A stretch of DNA of 64,000 nt, from contig NZ_JAFFZM010000016.1 in the NCBI RefSeq assembly GCF_017676345.1, positions 159,334 through 223,333 on the forward strand. Direction: 5' to 3'. A program made the translations under genes and the position numbers. Within the stretch, counting starts at the first letter, position 1, and the number at the start of each line of letters is the position of its first letter. The notes beneath the pieces are model-generated. The model was given only the letters and a program-made list of their open reading frames with translations, did not search any database and had not been told where the DNA came from. Source of the stretch: Streptomyces smyrnaeus (GTDB taxonomy: Bacteria; Actinomycetota; Actinomycetes; Streptomycetales; Streptomycetaceae). Of the stretch, positions 41,992-51,108 are shown piece by piece.

Positions 41992-42237
41992 TCCCGCCTC
42001 GTCCGGCCCTGTGACGACTCCCACCACGGCGGACTCCCCCGCTACGCGGCAGACCCCGCTCGCGGGCCGCTCCCGCCGCGGCCGGCCCATGTGGCCAGTC
42101 CCACCTGTGGGCAGTCCCACGCTGTGGAAGGTGCCATGAAACGCCCACACCGCCCCAGGCGCCGCGTACCGTGCCGTCAGCACCGCGGCCACTTTCGGCT
42201 CGGCACAACTGGTGAAGACCCCGGAAGCGAAGGAACC

Positions 42238-42951
42238 ATGCACCGTAACGCCCCGCGCAACGCCCCTCGACGGAGCAAGACCGTCAGGAACTCGCTCGCC
42301 TGTGCGGCAGTGGCGCTCCCCGTCCTGCTGGTCGCCGGCTGCTCCGACTCCGACCAGGACAAGGAGGCCGACAGCCCCTCGGCCTCCGCGAGCAAGTCCC
42401 CCACCGTGGCGCCCGCGAAGTTCAAGGAGCTGCCCGACTCGTGCAAGAGCCTGGGCAAGAAGACCGTGAAGGACCTGGTGCCCGGCACGGACAACGCCTC
42501 GGGCAAGCGCGTCGGCACCGGTGACACCAACGACTCCAACAGCTGCCTGTGGAGCGGGCTGGACAAGTACGACTACCGGCAGCTCACCCTCTCCTTCAAG
42601 CGTTTCGACTCCGACCCGGCGATCGGCTCCGGCGACAAGCGGGCCGCGGACTACGTCAAGCAGCAGGTCGAGGAGAAGACCGGCAACAAGGACAACAAGA
42701 AGCCCAAGCAGAAGCAGGTCTCGGGCATCGGCGACGACGCGGTCTCGGTCGCGTACGAGACCAAGAAGAAGGACGCCAAGGGCAAGTCGGAGGAGTACCG
42801 GGCCGAGCGCCTGATCGCCCGCACCGCCAATGTGGTGATCACCGTCGACTACGAGGGAGCGGGCTTCGAGGACGCCAAGAAGCCCGACGCCGACGAGGTG
42901 AACAAGCAGGCCGAGAAGGCGGCCGAGGAAGCGGTCAAGCAGATCAAGTAA
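42238..42951 (+). CDS. DUF3558-like lipoprotein
   Basis: 237-residue lipoprotein with lipobox LLVAGC (Cys about 33), a Ser/Ala spacer, and the DUF3558 Cys pattern PDSCKSLGKKTVKDLVPG ... SNSCLWSGL. The rest is Lys-rich, including QQVEEKTGNKDNKKPKQKQV, and ends in a helix EQAEKAAEEAVKQIK-like. It shares domain order with the preceding gene, which suggests an old tandem duplication. The ATG follows GAAGGAACC. The 246 bases before it hold no other gene that I can support. Confidence 0.8.
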   Translation: MHRNAPRNAPRRSKTVRNSLACAAVALPVLLVAGCSDSDQDKEADSPSASASKSPTVAPAKFKELPDSCKSLGKKTVKDLVPGTDNASGKRVGTGDTNDSNSCLWSGLDKYDYRQLTLSFKRFDSDPAIGSGDKRAADYVKQQVEEKTGNKDNKKPKQKQVSGIGDDAVSVAYETKKKDAKGKSEEYRAERLIARTANVVITVDYEGAGFEDAKKPDADEVNKQAEKAAEEAVKQIK

Positions 42952-43081
42952 CCGCCCGCCGCCTTCCACCGCCGCATCGGAGCCCGGCCCTCCCCGTGGG
43001 GGCCGGGCTCCTGCGCGCATCCGCACCCGCAACATGTGCCAGGCTGGGCCCGCCAGTTTCCGAGGGTGGGGGACAACTCCT

Positions 43082-44494
43082 GTGCAGGGCGTACAACTGA
43101 CCCGAATACACCGCATACTCATCGCCGTGGTGATCGCGGGTGCCATGGTGATCGCGGCGATCGGTTTCGCGGGTTCCTATGCGGCGGTCCGTGATCTGGC
43201 GGAACGGAAGGGGTTCGGGGCGTTCGCCCCCTTCTTCCCCATCGGCGTGGACGCGGGGATCGTCGTCCTGCTCGCCCTGGACCTGCTGCTGACCTGGATC
43301 CGCATCCCCTTCCCGCTGCTGCGCCAGACCGCCTGGCTGCTGACGGCCGCCACGATCGCCTTCAACGGCGCCGCCGCCTGGCCCGACCCGCTCGGAGTGG
43401 GCATGCACGCGGTCATCCCGGTCCTCTTCGTCGTCACCGTCGAAGCCGCCCGGCACGCCACCGGACGGGTGGCCGCCATCACCGCCGACAAGCACATGGA
43501 AGGCGTACGCCTCTCCCGCTGGCTGCTGGCCTTCCCCTCGACCTTCCGCCTGTGGCGACGGATGAAACTGTGGGAACTGCGCAACTACGACGAGGTGATC
43601 CGCATGGAACAGGACCGCCTCATCTACGAAACCAGACTGCGCGCCCGCTACGGCCGCTCCTGGCGCCGCAAAGCCCCCGTCGAAGCACTGATGCCCCTCA
43701 AACTCACCCGCTACGGAGTACCGCTGCACCGGACGGCACCCCGGGCGACGGCGCTCCCGGAGCCGGAGCCGATACCGATCGCGGACCCGGACGCCGTGCC
43801 GGGCCCGGTGGCCGGGCAGGACGTGGCCGACCGGGAACCGGCCCCTCATCAGACCGCGCACGGGACCGGCACCGAACCCGCCCACGAGCACGTGCCGACG
43901 CCCGAACCGGAGCCGGGGCCCGAGCCCGAGCCCGCGCCGGTGCCCGAGTCCGCGCCGACGCCGGAGGCCGTACAGCTGACCAAGGCCGTGCCCGTGCCGG
44001 AGGCCGCGCCGACGCCGGAGGCCGACACCGCGGCGGAGTCCGTGCCGCCCACCACCGAGTTCCCCGTACCCGTGTCCCCCGGCCGCTACCGCACCCTCGC
44101 CGTGCCCACCCCGGCCCGGGAACAGGAACTGTTCATCGAACCCGCCCCGCTCCGGCCGGAAGCGGAGGCCGAACCGGAACCGGAACCGGAGGCCGGGTAC
44201 GCGGACCCGCCCGAGTACACCGACGCGCCGGGGTACGCCGACGCGCCCGATCTCGGTGACGAGCCCGTCGGGGTACCCGACGGGGTGCCGCGCGAGGAGT
44301 TCTACTTCTCCGCGTACCGCGAGTACGTCGCCTCGCACGGCGAGTTCCCGACGGCACGACTCCTCTCCCGCACCCTCTACGAGGGCTTCGGGGTCACCTC
44401 CGCGGACGGCAATCTGCTGAGCGAGACCTATCTCGGCGGGTACATGCGGGAGTTCAAGGACCGCTACAACACCGAGATGGGCCTCGCGGGCTGA
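43082..44494 (+). CDS. DUF2637 membrane protein, SpdB-like
   Basis: 470 residues. The N-terminal DUF2637 domain has four helices (LIAVVIAGAMVIAAIGFAGS, IGVDAGIVVLLALDLLLTWI, TAWLLTAATIAFNGAAAW, GMHAVIPVLFVVTVEAA). A basic segment (LWRRMKLWELRNYDEVIRME), a ~190-residue Pro/Glu/Ala-rich linker, and a C-terminal helical domain ending LLSETYLGGYMREFKDRYNT follow. The same architecture occurs in the Spd proteins of Streptomyces conjugative plasmids and in chromosomal homologues. GTG 43082 with GGGGGA upstream is preferred over ATG 43034 because homologues start at QLTRIHRILI. No other plasmid gene is nearby. Confidence 0.85.
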   Translation: MQGVQLTRIHRILIAVVIAGAMVIAAIGFAGSYAAVRDLAERKGFGAFAPFFPIGVDAGIVVLLALDLLLTWIRIPFPLLRQTAWLLTAATIAFNGAAAWPDPLGVGMHAVIPVLFVVTVEAARHATGRVAAITADKHMEGVRLSRWLLAFPSTFRLWRRMKLWELRNYDEVIRMEQDRLIYETRLRARYGRSWRRKAPVEALMPLKLTRYGVPLHRTAPRATALPEPEPIPIADPDAVPGPVAGQDVADREPAPHQTAHGTGTEPAHEHVPTPEPEPGPEPEPAPVPESAPTPEAVQLTKAVPVPEAAPTPEADTAAESVPPTTEFPVPVSPGRYRTLAVPTPAREQELFIEPAPLRPEAEAEPEPEPEAGYADPPEYTDAPGYADAPDLGDEPVGVPDGVPREEFYFSAYREYVASHGEFPTARLLSRTLYEGFGVTSADGNLLSETYLGGYMREFKDRYNTEMGLAG

Positions 44495-44500
44495 GGCGGA

Positions 44501-44518
44501 GCGCCCCACCAGGGGCGC
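44501..44518. terminator. Short hairpin between convergent DUF2637 and lysS genes
   Basis: GCGCCCC-ACCA-GGGGCGC (44501-44518), followed by GGGGAAC-GGCGCGCGCAACC, the recurrent Streptomyces intergenic sequence also seen at 8016-8030. It probably ends both transcripts. Confidence 0.6.
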
Positions 44519-44597
44519 GGGGAACGGCGCGCGCAACCACCATCCATCCGCACCCCTCCGCGAGGAGCACCGCCCCAGCCCGGCGACCCGACCGGCG

Positions 44598-46343
44598 TCA
44601 GCCGCCGAGCAGCTTCCGCACCCGGTCCGCGCCGACCGCCAGCAGCAGGGTGGGCAGCCGGGGCCCGGTCTCGCGGCCGACCAGCAGCCGGTAGACCAGC
44701 GCGAAGAAGCTGCGCTGAGCGGCCTTCATCTCCGCCGTCGGCTTCGCGTCCGGCGCGAACCCCGCCCGCACCTTCGGTACGCCGTACACCAGCGAGGTCA
44801 GACCCTCCAGCGACCAGTGCTCGTCCAGTCCGTCGAGCAGCAGCCGCAGCGACTCGCGCTGCTCCTCGTCCAGCGAGGCCAGCAGCTCGGTGTCCGGCTC
44901 CTCGCGGACCCGGGTGCGCTGGTCGGCCGGGACCTGGGTGTTGATCCAGCGCTGTGCGCGATCCAGCCGCGGGCGAACCTCGTCCAGCGAGTGCACCGGG
45001 TGCTCCGGGTCCAACTCGCTGAGGATGCGCAGCGTCTGCTCCTCGTGGCCGCCGGTGATGTCGGTGACCGAGGCCAGCGTGCGGTAGGGCAGCGGGCGCG
45101 GGGTGAGGGGCAGCGGGCCCAGCGCGGTGGACGAGGCGCGGGTGTGCGCGGCGATGTCGGCGGGCTGCGCCGAGCCGTCGGCGATCTTGCGGCCGAGTGC
45201 GTCCCACTCGTCGTAGGTGCGCTGGATCTCCTGGTCGAAGGCGACCTTGAAGGACTGGTTCGGCTTGCGCCGGGCGTACATCCAGCGCAGCAGCGGCGCC
45301 TCCATGATCTGGAGGGCATCGGCCGGGGTGGGCACGCCGCCCTTGGAGGAGGACATCTTGGCCATGCCGCTGATGCCCACGAAGGCGTACATCGGGCCGA
45401 TGGGCTGCTCGCCGCCGAAGATCTCCTTGACCAGCTGTCCGCCGACGACGAACGACGAGCCGGGCGACTGGTGGTCGACGCCGGACGGCTCGAAGACGAC
45501 GCCCTCGTAGGCCCAGCGCATCGGCCAGTCGACCTTCCACACCAGCTTGCCGTGGTGGAAGTCGCGCAGCTCGACCGTTTCGCCGTGCCCGCACCGGCAG
45601 GTGTAGGACAGCTCGGTGGTCTCGTCGTCGTACGCCGTGACGGTGGTCAGGTCGCGGCCGCAGACGGTGCAGTAGGGCTTGTACGGGTAGTAGGCGGAGC
45701 CCGATCCGGCGCCCGAGCCGTCGTCCTCGGCGGCGGCGCCCGAGCCCTCGGCGGCCTGGACCTCGGCCGCGTCCATGGAGGCACCGGGCTTCTGCTGCTG
45801 CTTCTTGCCGCCCTTCGCGCCCTTCTCCAGCGTCCGGTAGCGGTCGAGCACGGCGTCGATACGGGCGCGCTCGCGCATCGCGAAGAGGATCTGCTCGCGG
45901 TAGGCGCCCGAGGTGTACTGCTCGGTCTGGCTGATGCCCCGGTACTGCACGCCCAGCTCCAGCAAGGACGCCTCCATGGCGGCCTTGAAGTGCTCGGCCC
46001 AGCTGGCGTACGGGCTGCCGGGCGGCGCGGGCACGGCGGTCAGCGGGCGGCCGATGTGCTCGCTGAAGGACTCGTCCACGCCCTCGACACCGGCCGGGAC
46101 CTTGCGGAACCGGTCGTAGTCGTCCCAGGACAGAATGTGCTCGCACGGGACGCCCCGGCGCCTGATCTCGTCGGCGACCAGGTGCGGCACCATCACCTCG
46201 CGCAGGTTCCCCAGGTGGATGGGGCCCGAGGGGCTCAGTCCGGACGCGCAGACCACTGTTTTCAGACCGCGACGTTCCGCCTCTGCGATGACCTCATCGG
46301 CGATACGGGAGACCCAGTCGGCCTCATGGGTGGTCTGAGCCAC
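44598..46343 (-). CDS. lysS: Class I lysyl-tRNA synthetase
   Basis: 581-residue class I LysRS, the archaeal-type enzyme unrelated to class II LysRS. The HIGH motif is HLGN (43-46, in LSPSGPIHLGN), and the KMSKS motif is KMSSSKG. Two CxxC pairs (YCTVCGRD, YTCRCGHG) resemble a zinc site. It charges tRNA-Lys. GTG 46343 is preferred because homology starts at AQTTHEADWVSRIADEVI and AAGGAA lies 10 bases upstream; an in-frame start at 46406 would add an unlikely Glu/Lys lead. A Gly/Ser/Ala insertion (about 190-225) precedes the zinc segment. Divergent from argS. Confidence 0.95.
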   Translation of the reverse strand: MAQTTHEADWVSRIADEVIAEAERRGLKTVVCASGLSPSGPIHLGNLREVMVPHLVADEIRRRGVPCEHILSWDDYDRFRKVPAGVEGVDESFSEHIGRPLTAVPAPPGSPYASWAEHFKAAMEASLLELGVQYRGISQTEQYTSGAYREQILFAMRERARIDAVLDRYRTLEKGAKGGKKQQQKPGASMDAAEVQAAEGSGAAAEDDGSGAGSGSAYYPYKPYCTVCGRDLTTVTAYDDETTELSYTCRCGHGETVELRDFHHGKLVWKVDWPMRWAYEGVVFEPSGVDHQSPGSSFVVGGQLVKEIFGGEQPIGPMYAFVGISGMAKMSSSKGGVPTPADALQIMEAPLLRWMYARRKPNQSFKVAFDQEIQRTYDEWDALGRKIADGSAQPADIAAHTRASSTALGPLPLTPRPLPYRTLASVTDITGGHEEQTLRILSELDPEHPVHSLDEVRPRLDRAQRWINTQVPADQRTRVREEPDTELLASLDEEQRESLRLLLDGLDEHWSLEGLTSLVYGVPKVRAGFAPDAKPTAEMKAAQRSFFALVYRLLVGRETGPRLPTLLLAVGADRVRKLLGG

Positions 46344-46491
46344 GTCCGGCACTTCCTTCTCGTTCTTCTCGGGGGACTCTTCAAGCCTGCGGGCCCATTG
46401 TCCCACCCCCGGAACTCGGCGGCGGTCCCCTGTGCGCGCGTGGGATACTGGGCCCCGTATCCAGCCACCCCGACGGAACGGTCAGCACTTC

Positions 46492-48270
46492 ATGGCTACG
46501 GTCCCCTCTCTCGCCGCTACGGTCCACCAGCGTGTCTCGGACGCCCTCTCGGCAGCGCTGCCGGAGGCGGCCTCCGCCGACCCGCTGCTGCGACGCAGCG
46601 ACCGGGCGGACTTCCAGGCCAACGGGATGCTGGCGCTGGCCAAGCAGCTCAAGGGCAATCCGCGGGAGCTGGCCGCCAAGGTCACCGAGGCGCTGCCGGC
46701 GCACGACGAGAACGCGGTGATCGCCAACATCGAGGTTTCGGGCCCCGGCTTCCTCAACATCTCCGTCGCCGACAAGGCGATCATGGAGAACCTGGTGGCG
46801 CGGCAGCGGGACGAGCGCCTGGGCGTGCCGTACAAGGACGATCCGGGCACCACGGTGATCGACTACTCGCAGCCGAACGTGGCCAAGGAGATGCACGTCG
46901 GGCACCTGCGTTCCACCGTGATCGGCGACGCGATCGTGCACCTGCTGGAGCACCGGGGCGAGAAGGTGATCCGCCGCCACCACATCGGCGACTGGGGCAC
47001 CAACTTCGGCATGCTCATCCAGTATCTGATCGAGCATCCGCACGAGCTGGACCACGAGTCGGACACGGCGGGCGCCAAGGACGCCGGTGAGGCCGCCATG
47101 GCCCGGCTCAACCGGCTGTACAAGTCCTCGCGCGCCCTGTTCGACTCCGACGAGGACTTCAAGTCCCGCGCCCGGGACCGGGTGCCCGCGCTGCAGGGCG
47201 GCGACCCGGAGACGCTGGCGCTCTGGCACAAGATCGTCGACGAGTCGAAGACGTACTTCCAGGGCGTCTACGACCAGCTCGACGTGGAGATCCGGGACCC
47301 GGACATCGTCGGCGAGAGCGCCTACAACGACGACCTCCAGCAGGTGGTCAAGGACCTGGAGGAGTCCGGTGTGGCCGTCCGCTCCGAGGGCGCGCTGTGC
47401 GTGTTCTTCGAGGACGTCAAGGGCCCGGACGGCACCCCCACGCCGCTGATCGTCCAGAAGTCCAACGGCGGCTTCGGCTACGCGGCCACCGACCTGGCCG
47501 CCATCCGCAACCGCATCGGCGAGCTGAAGGCCGACACCCTGCTGTACGTGGTGGACGCCCGGCAGTCGCTGCACTTCCGGATGGTCTTCGAGACGGCGCA
47601 GCGCGCGGGCTGGCTGCCCGAGGGCGCGGCGCGGCAGCTGCCGTTCGGCACCGTACTGGGCAAGGACGGCAAGCCGTTCAAGACCCGCGAGGGCGAGACG
47701 GTACGGCTGGTCGACCTGCTGGACGAGGCGGTCGAGCGCGCGGCGGCCGTCGTACGGGAGAAGGCCGACGAGAGCGTCGGCGAGGACGAGATCCAGCAGC
47801 GGGCGCAGCAGGTGGGCATCGGCGCGGTCAAGTACGCGGACCTGTCCAACTCGATGACCCGGGACTACGTCTTCGACCTGGACCGGATGGTCTCCCTCCA
47901 GGGCGACACCAGCGTCTACCTGCAGTACGCCTACGCGCGGGTCAACTCGATCTTCCGCAAGGCGGGCGAGCTGGAGCCGGTGCCGCGCCCCGAGTTGGAA
48001 CTGGCCCCGGCCGAGCGGGCGCTGGCCCTGCATCTGGACGCGTTCGGGGACACGCTGGTGACGGCGGCCGACGAGTACGAGCCGCACAAGGTGACGGCGT
48101 ATCTGTACGAACTGGCCACGCTCTACAGCCGGTTCTTCGAGAACTGCCCGGTGCTCAAGGCCGACACCCGGGAGCAGACCGAGAACCGGCTGTTCCTGTG
48201 CGACCTGACCGCCAAGGTCCTCCACCAGGGCCTGGCGCTGCTGGGCATCCGCACCCCCGAGCGGCTCTGA
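46492..48270 (+). CDS. argS: Arginyl-tRNA synthetase
   Basis: 592-residue class I ArgRS. The N-terminal Add-1 tRNA-recognition domain (1-110) precedes the HIGH motif HVGH at 135-138 (NVAKEMHVGHLRSTVIGD). As in most ArgRSs no clear KMSKS is present; the region reads GKPFKTREGETVRL. The C-terminal anticodon domain ends LHQGLALLGIRTPERL. The ATG at 46492 matches the family start. Divergent from lysS with 148 bases between starts. Confidence 0.97.
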   Translation: MATVPSLAATVHQRVSDALSAALPEAASADPLLRRSDRADFQANGMLALAKQLKGNPRELAAKVTEALPAHDENAVIANIEVSGPGFLNISVADKAIMENLVARQRDERLGVPYKDDPGTTVIDYSQPNVAKEMHVGHLRSTVIGDAIVHLLEHRGEKVIRRHHIGDWGTNFGMLIQYLIEHPHELDHESDTAGAKDAGEAAMARLNRLYKSSRALFDSDEDFKSRARDRVPALQGGDPETLALWHKIVDESKTYFQGVYDQLDVEIRDPDIVGESAYNDDLQQVVKDLEESGVAVRSEGALCVFFEDVKGPDGTPTPLIVQKSNGGFGYAATDLAAIRNRIGELKADTLLYVVDARQSLHFRMVFETAQRAGWLPEGAARQLPFGTVLGKDGKPFKTREGETVRLVDLLDEAVERAAAVVREKADESVGEDEIQQRAQQVGIGAVKYADLSNSMTRDYVFDLDRMVSLQGDTSVYLQYAYARVNSIFRKAGELEPVPRPELELAPAERALALHLDAFGDTLVTAADEYEPHKVTAYLYELATLYSRFFENCPVLKADTREQTENRLFLCDLTAKVLHQGLALLGIRTPERL

Positions 48271-48316
48271 CAGCTGCTCGGGCACGGCCGCTCAGGCTCC
48301 TGCCGTACGCATAAAA

Positions 48317-48347
48317 GGGGCGCCGTCCGCTCGGCGGACGGCGCCCC
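48317..48347. terminator. Strong 14-bp hairpin between convergent argS and hemB
   Basis: GGGGCGCCGTCCGC (48317-48330), loop TCG, and its exact complement (48334-48347). It is preceded by AAAA on the plus strand, giving a U-run for the minus-strand hemB transcript. It is a bidirectional factor-independent-type terminator. Confidence 0.9.
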
Positions 48348-48367
48348 GGTTGCGTTGCCGGATCGGT

Positions 48368-49369
48368 TCAGCGCCGTGCGCGCAGCAGCCCGGCGGCCTC
48401 CGTCGCCCAGTATGTGAGGATCATGTTCGCCCCGGCGCGGGTGAAGCTCGTCAGCGTCTCCAGGATGGCCGCCTCGCGGTCGATCCACCCCTTCTCCGCG
48501 GCGGCCTCGACCATCGCGTACTCGCCGGAGATCTGGTAGACGCCGACGGGGACCTCCACCCGCTCGGCGAAGTCCCGCAGGATGTCCAGGTACGGCAGCC
48601 CCGGCTTGACCATCACCATGTCCGCGCCCTCGGCGAGGTCGAGCGACAGCTCGCGCAGCGCCTCCCGGGCGTTGGCCGGGTCCTGCTGGTAGGTCTTGCG
48701 GTCGCCCTGCAGCGAGGAGCCGACGGCCTCCCGGAAGGGCCCGTAGAACGCGGAGGAGTACTTGGCGGTGTAGGCGAACACCGCCACGTCGGTGTGCCCG
48801 GCCTCCTCCAGCGCGGCGCGCACGTGCGCGATCTGGCCGTCCATCATGCCGCTGGGGCCCAGCACATGGGCGCCCGCCTCGGCCTGTACGCGGGCCATCT
48901 CGGCGTACCGCTCCAGCGTCGCGTCGTTGTCCACGCGGCCGCCGGCGGTCAGCACCCCGCAGTGGCCGTGGTCGGTGTACTCGTCCAGACACAGGTCGGA
49001 CATGAGCACCAACTCGTCGCCCACCTCGGCCCGGACGTCGCGCAGCGCGACCTGGAGGATGCCCTCCGGGTCGGTGCCCGCGCTGCCCTGGGCGTCCTTC
49101 TTCGCGTCGTCCGGCACGCCGAAGAGCATCAGTCCGCCGACGCCCGCCTCGACGGCCTCCACGGCGGCCTTGCGCAAGGTGTCGCGGGTGTGCTGCACGA
49201 CCCCCGGCATCGAGCCCACCGGCACCGGCTCGCTGATGCCCTCCCGCACGAAGGCGGGCAGGATCAGATCGGCGGGCCGGGTGTGGTGCTCGGCGACCAG
49301 GCGGCGGATGGCCGCCGTGGAGCGCAGCCGCCTCGGCCGGGCCGCCGGGAAGCTGCCGTACGTGCTCAT
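48368..49369 (-). CDS. hemB: Delta-aminolevulinic acid dehydratase (porphobilinogen synthase)
   Basis: 333-residue enzyme that joins two 5-aminolevulinate molecules into porphobilinogen. The two active-site lysines are Lys203 (YTAKYSSAFYG) and Lys255 (MVKPGLPYLD). The metal-binding segment DLCLDEYTDHGHCG (125-138) keeps two of the usual Cys positions of Zn enzymes and has Asp at the middle one, so the metal preference may be mixed. Its ATG overlaps the stop of the SUMT/HemD gene (ATGA at 49366-49369). It is last in rex-hemA-hemC-hemD-hemB. Confidence 0.97.
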   Translation of the reverse strand: MSTYGSFPAARPRRLRSTAAIRRLVAEHHTRPADLILPAFVREGISEPVPVGSMPGVVQHTRDTLRKAAVEAVEAGVGGLMLFGVPDDAKKDAQGSAGTDPEGILQVALRDVRAEVGDELVLMSDLCLDEYTDHGHCGVLTAGGRVDNDATLERYAEMARVQAEAGAHVLGPSGMMDGQIAHVRAALEEAGHTDVAVFAYTAKYSSAFYGPFREAVGSSLQGDRKTYQQDPANAREALRELSLDLAEGADMVMVKPGLPYLDILRDFAERVEVPVGVYQISGEYAMVEAAAEKGWIDREAAILETLTSFTRAGANMILTYWATEAAGLLRARR

Positions 49370-51108
49370 GATGTGCGTGCCCTCCTCCTGGCCGGGCGCT
49401 TCTCGCTCGGCCGCTTCACCTGTTCACCCGCCTCGACGGCGGCGGCTCGGCGCTGGGCGCCGAAGTCGGCGAGCGCCTCGGCCAGCTTGTGCACCGACGG
49501 CTCGGGCGACATCACATCCACCCGCAGCCCGTGCTCCTCCGCGGTCTTCGCGGTGGCGGGGCCGATACAGGCGATGACCGTGACGTTGTGCGGCTTGCCC
49601 GCGATACCGACCAGGTTCCGCACCGTGGACGACGAGGTGAACAGCACCGCGTCGAACCCGCCGCCCTTGATGGCCTCCCGGGTCTCGGCGGGCGGCGGCG
49701 AGGCGCGCACCGTGCGGTAGGCGGTCACGTCGTCCACCTCCCAGCCCAGCTCGATCAGGCCGGCCACCAGGGTCTCGGTGGCGATGTCGGCGCGCGGCAG
49801 GAACACCCGGTCGATCGGGTCGAAGACCGGGTCGTAGGGCGGCCAGTCCTCCAGCAGCCCGGCCGCCGACTGCTCGCCGCTGGGCACCAGGTCGGGCTTG
49901 ACGCCGAACTCGATCAGCGCGTTCGCCGTCTGCTCGCCCACCGCCGCGACCTTGATCCCGGCGAAGGCCCGCGCGTCCAGCCCGTACTCCTCGAACTTCT
50001 CGCGGACCGCCTTGACGGCGTTGACGGAGGTGAACGCGATCCACTCGTAGCGGCCCGTCACCAGGCCCTTGACCGCGCGCTCCATCTGCTGCGGCGTGCG
50101 CGGCGGCTCCACGGCGATGGTCGGCACCTCGGCCGGTACGGCGCCGTAGGAGCGGAGCTGGTCGGAGAGGGAGGCCGCCTGCTCCTTGGTGCGGGGCACC
50201 AGGACCTGCCAGCCGAACAGCGGCTTGGACTCGAACCAGGCCAGCTGCTCGCGCTGGGCCGCGGCGCTGCGCTCACCGACCACGGCTATGACCGGCTGCC
50301 CGCCGTCGGCGGAGGGCAGCACCTTCGCCTGCTTGAGGGCCTGGGTGATCCCGCCGAGCGTCGCGGTGAAGGTGCGCTGCCGGGTGGTCGTCCCGGCCAG
50401 GGTGACGGTCAGCGGGGTGTCCGGCTTGCGGCCGGCGGCCACCAGCTCACCCGCGGCGGAGGTGACCTTCTCCAGCGTGGTGGAGACGACGACGGTCGCG
50501 TCGCTGACCCCCAGCTCGGTCCAGCACCGGTCGTCCGCCGTGCTCGCGTCCACGAACCGCACGTCGGTGCCCTGCGCGTCGCGCAGCGGCACCCCGGCGT
50601 ACGCGGGCACGCCCACAACGGCGGCGACACCCGGTACGACCTCGAACGGAATGCCCTCGTCGGCCAGGGCGAGCATCTCGCGGGCGGCGTCCGAGTCCAG
50701 CCCGGGGTCCCCCGCGACCGCACGGACGACCCGCCTGCCGGCGCGTGCGGCGGCTATGGCAGACTCGCCCGGGTCGAGGGCTGCATCGTCGGCCGCTGCG
50801 CTGGCAGTTGACGTCTCATCAGTCACGGCCTGCAGCGGTGTGTCCACACCTGGACGGGTATGGGCACGTACGACGTCGTACACGCGTGGGTCGGCGACGA
50901 GGACGTCGGCCCGCCCCAGCGCCTCGACGGCGCGCAACGTCAGCAGCCCCGGGTCTCCGGGCCCGGCACCCAGGAAGGTGACGTGTCCGTGTGCACCGTG
51001 CAGGTGCTGTCTGTTCACGACTGCCGTCTTCTGTGCGGTGCTCGACTTGTCGGCGCGCGCTGTGCCTGGCTTGTCGGCGCGCGACCTGTCGGCGGCGGTG
51101 GGGCTCAA
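49366..51108 (-). CDS. hemD: SUMT-like/uroporphyrinogen-III synthase fusion
   Basis: 580 residues. The C-terminal half (about 315-560) is HemD, which closes and inverts ring D of hydroxymethylbilane (VLVPRTKEQAASLSDQLRSY, FTSVNAVKAVREKFEEYGLD, FTSSSTVRNL, CIGPATAKTAEEHGL). The N-terminal half resembles uroporphyrinogen-III C-methyltransferase (HVTFLGAGPGDPGLLTLRAVE, PGVAAVVGVPAYAGVPL). However, the usual RLKxGDPxxFGRG stretch is replaced by AVAGDPGLDSDAARE, so methylation is uncertain. The TTG start overlaps the hemC stop; this TTGA junction appears kept in Streptomyces. Confidence 0.92.
   Translation of the reverse strand: MSPTAADRSRADKPGTARADKSSTAQKTAVVNRQHLHGAHGHVTFLGAGPGDPGLLTLRAVEALGRADVLVADPRVYDVVRAHTRPGVDTPLQAVTDETSTASAAADDAALDPGESAIAAARAGRRVVRAVAGDPGLDSDAAREMLALADEGIPFEVVPGVAAVVGVPAYAGVPLRDAQGTDVRFVDASTADDRCWTELGVSDATVVVSTTLEKVTSAAGELVAAGRKPDTPLTVTLAGTTTRQRTFTATLGGITQALKQAKVLPSADGGQPVIAVVGERSAAAQREQLAWFESKPLFGWQVLVPRTKEQAASLSDQLRSYGAVPAEVPTIAVEPPRTPQQMERAVKGLVTGRYEWIAFTSVNAVKAVREKFEEYGLDARAFAGIKVAAVGEQTANALIEFGVKPDLVPSGEQSAAGLLEDWPPYDPVFDPIDRVFLPRADIATETLVAGLIELGWEVDDVTAYRTVRASPPPAETREAIKGGGFDAVLFTSSSTVRNLVGIAGKPHNVTVIACIGPATAKTAEEHGLRVDVMSPEPSVHKLAEALADFGAQRRAAAVEAGEQVKRPSEKRPARRRARTS

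Noticed and set aside
43082..44494. Integrated conjugative element around the DUF2637 gene
   Set aside because: No integrase, att repeats, tra or rep genes nearby, and G+C is unchanged.
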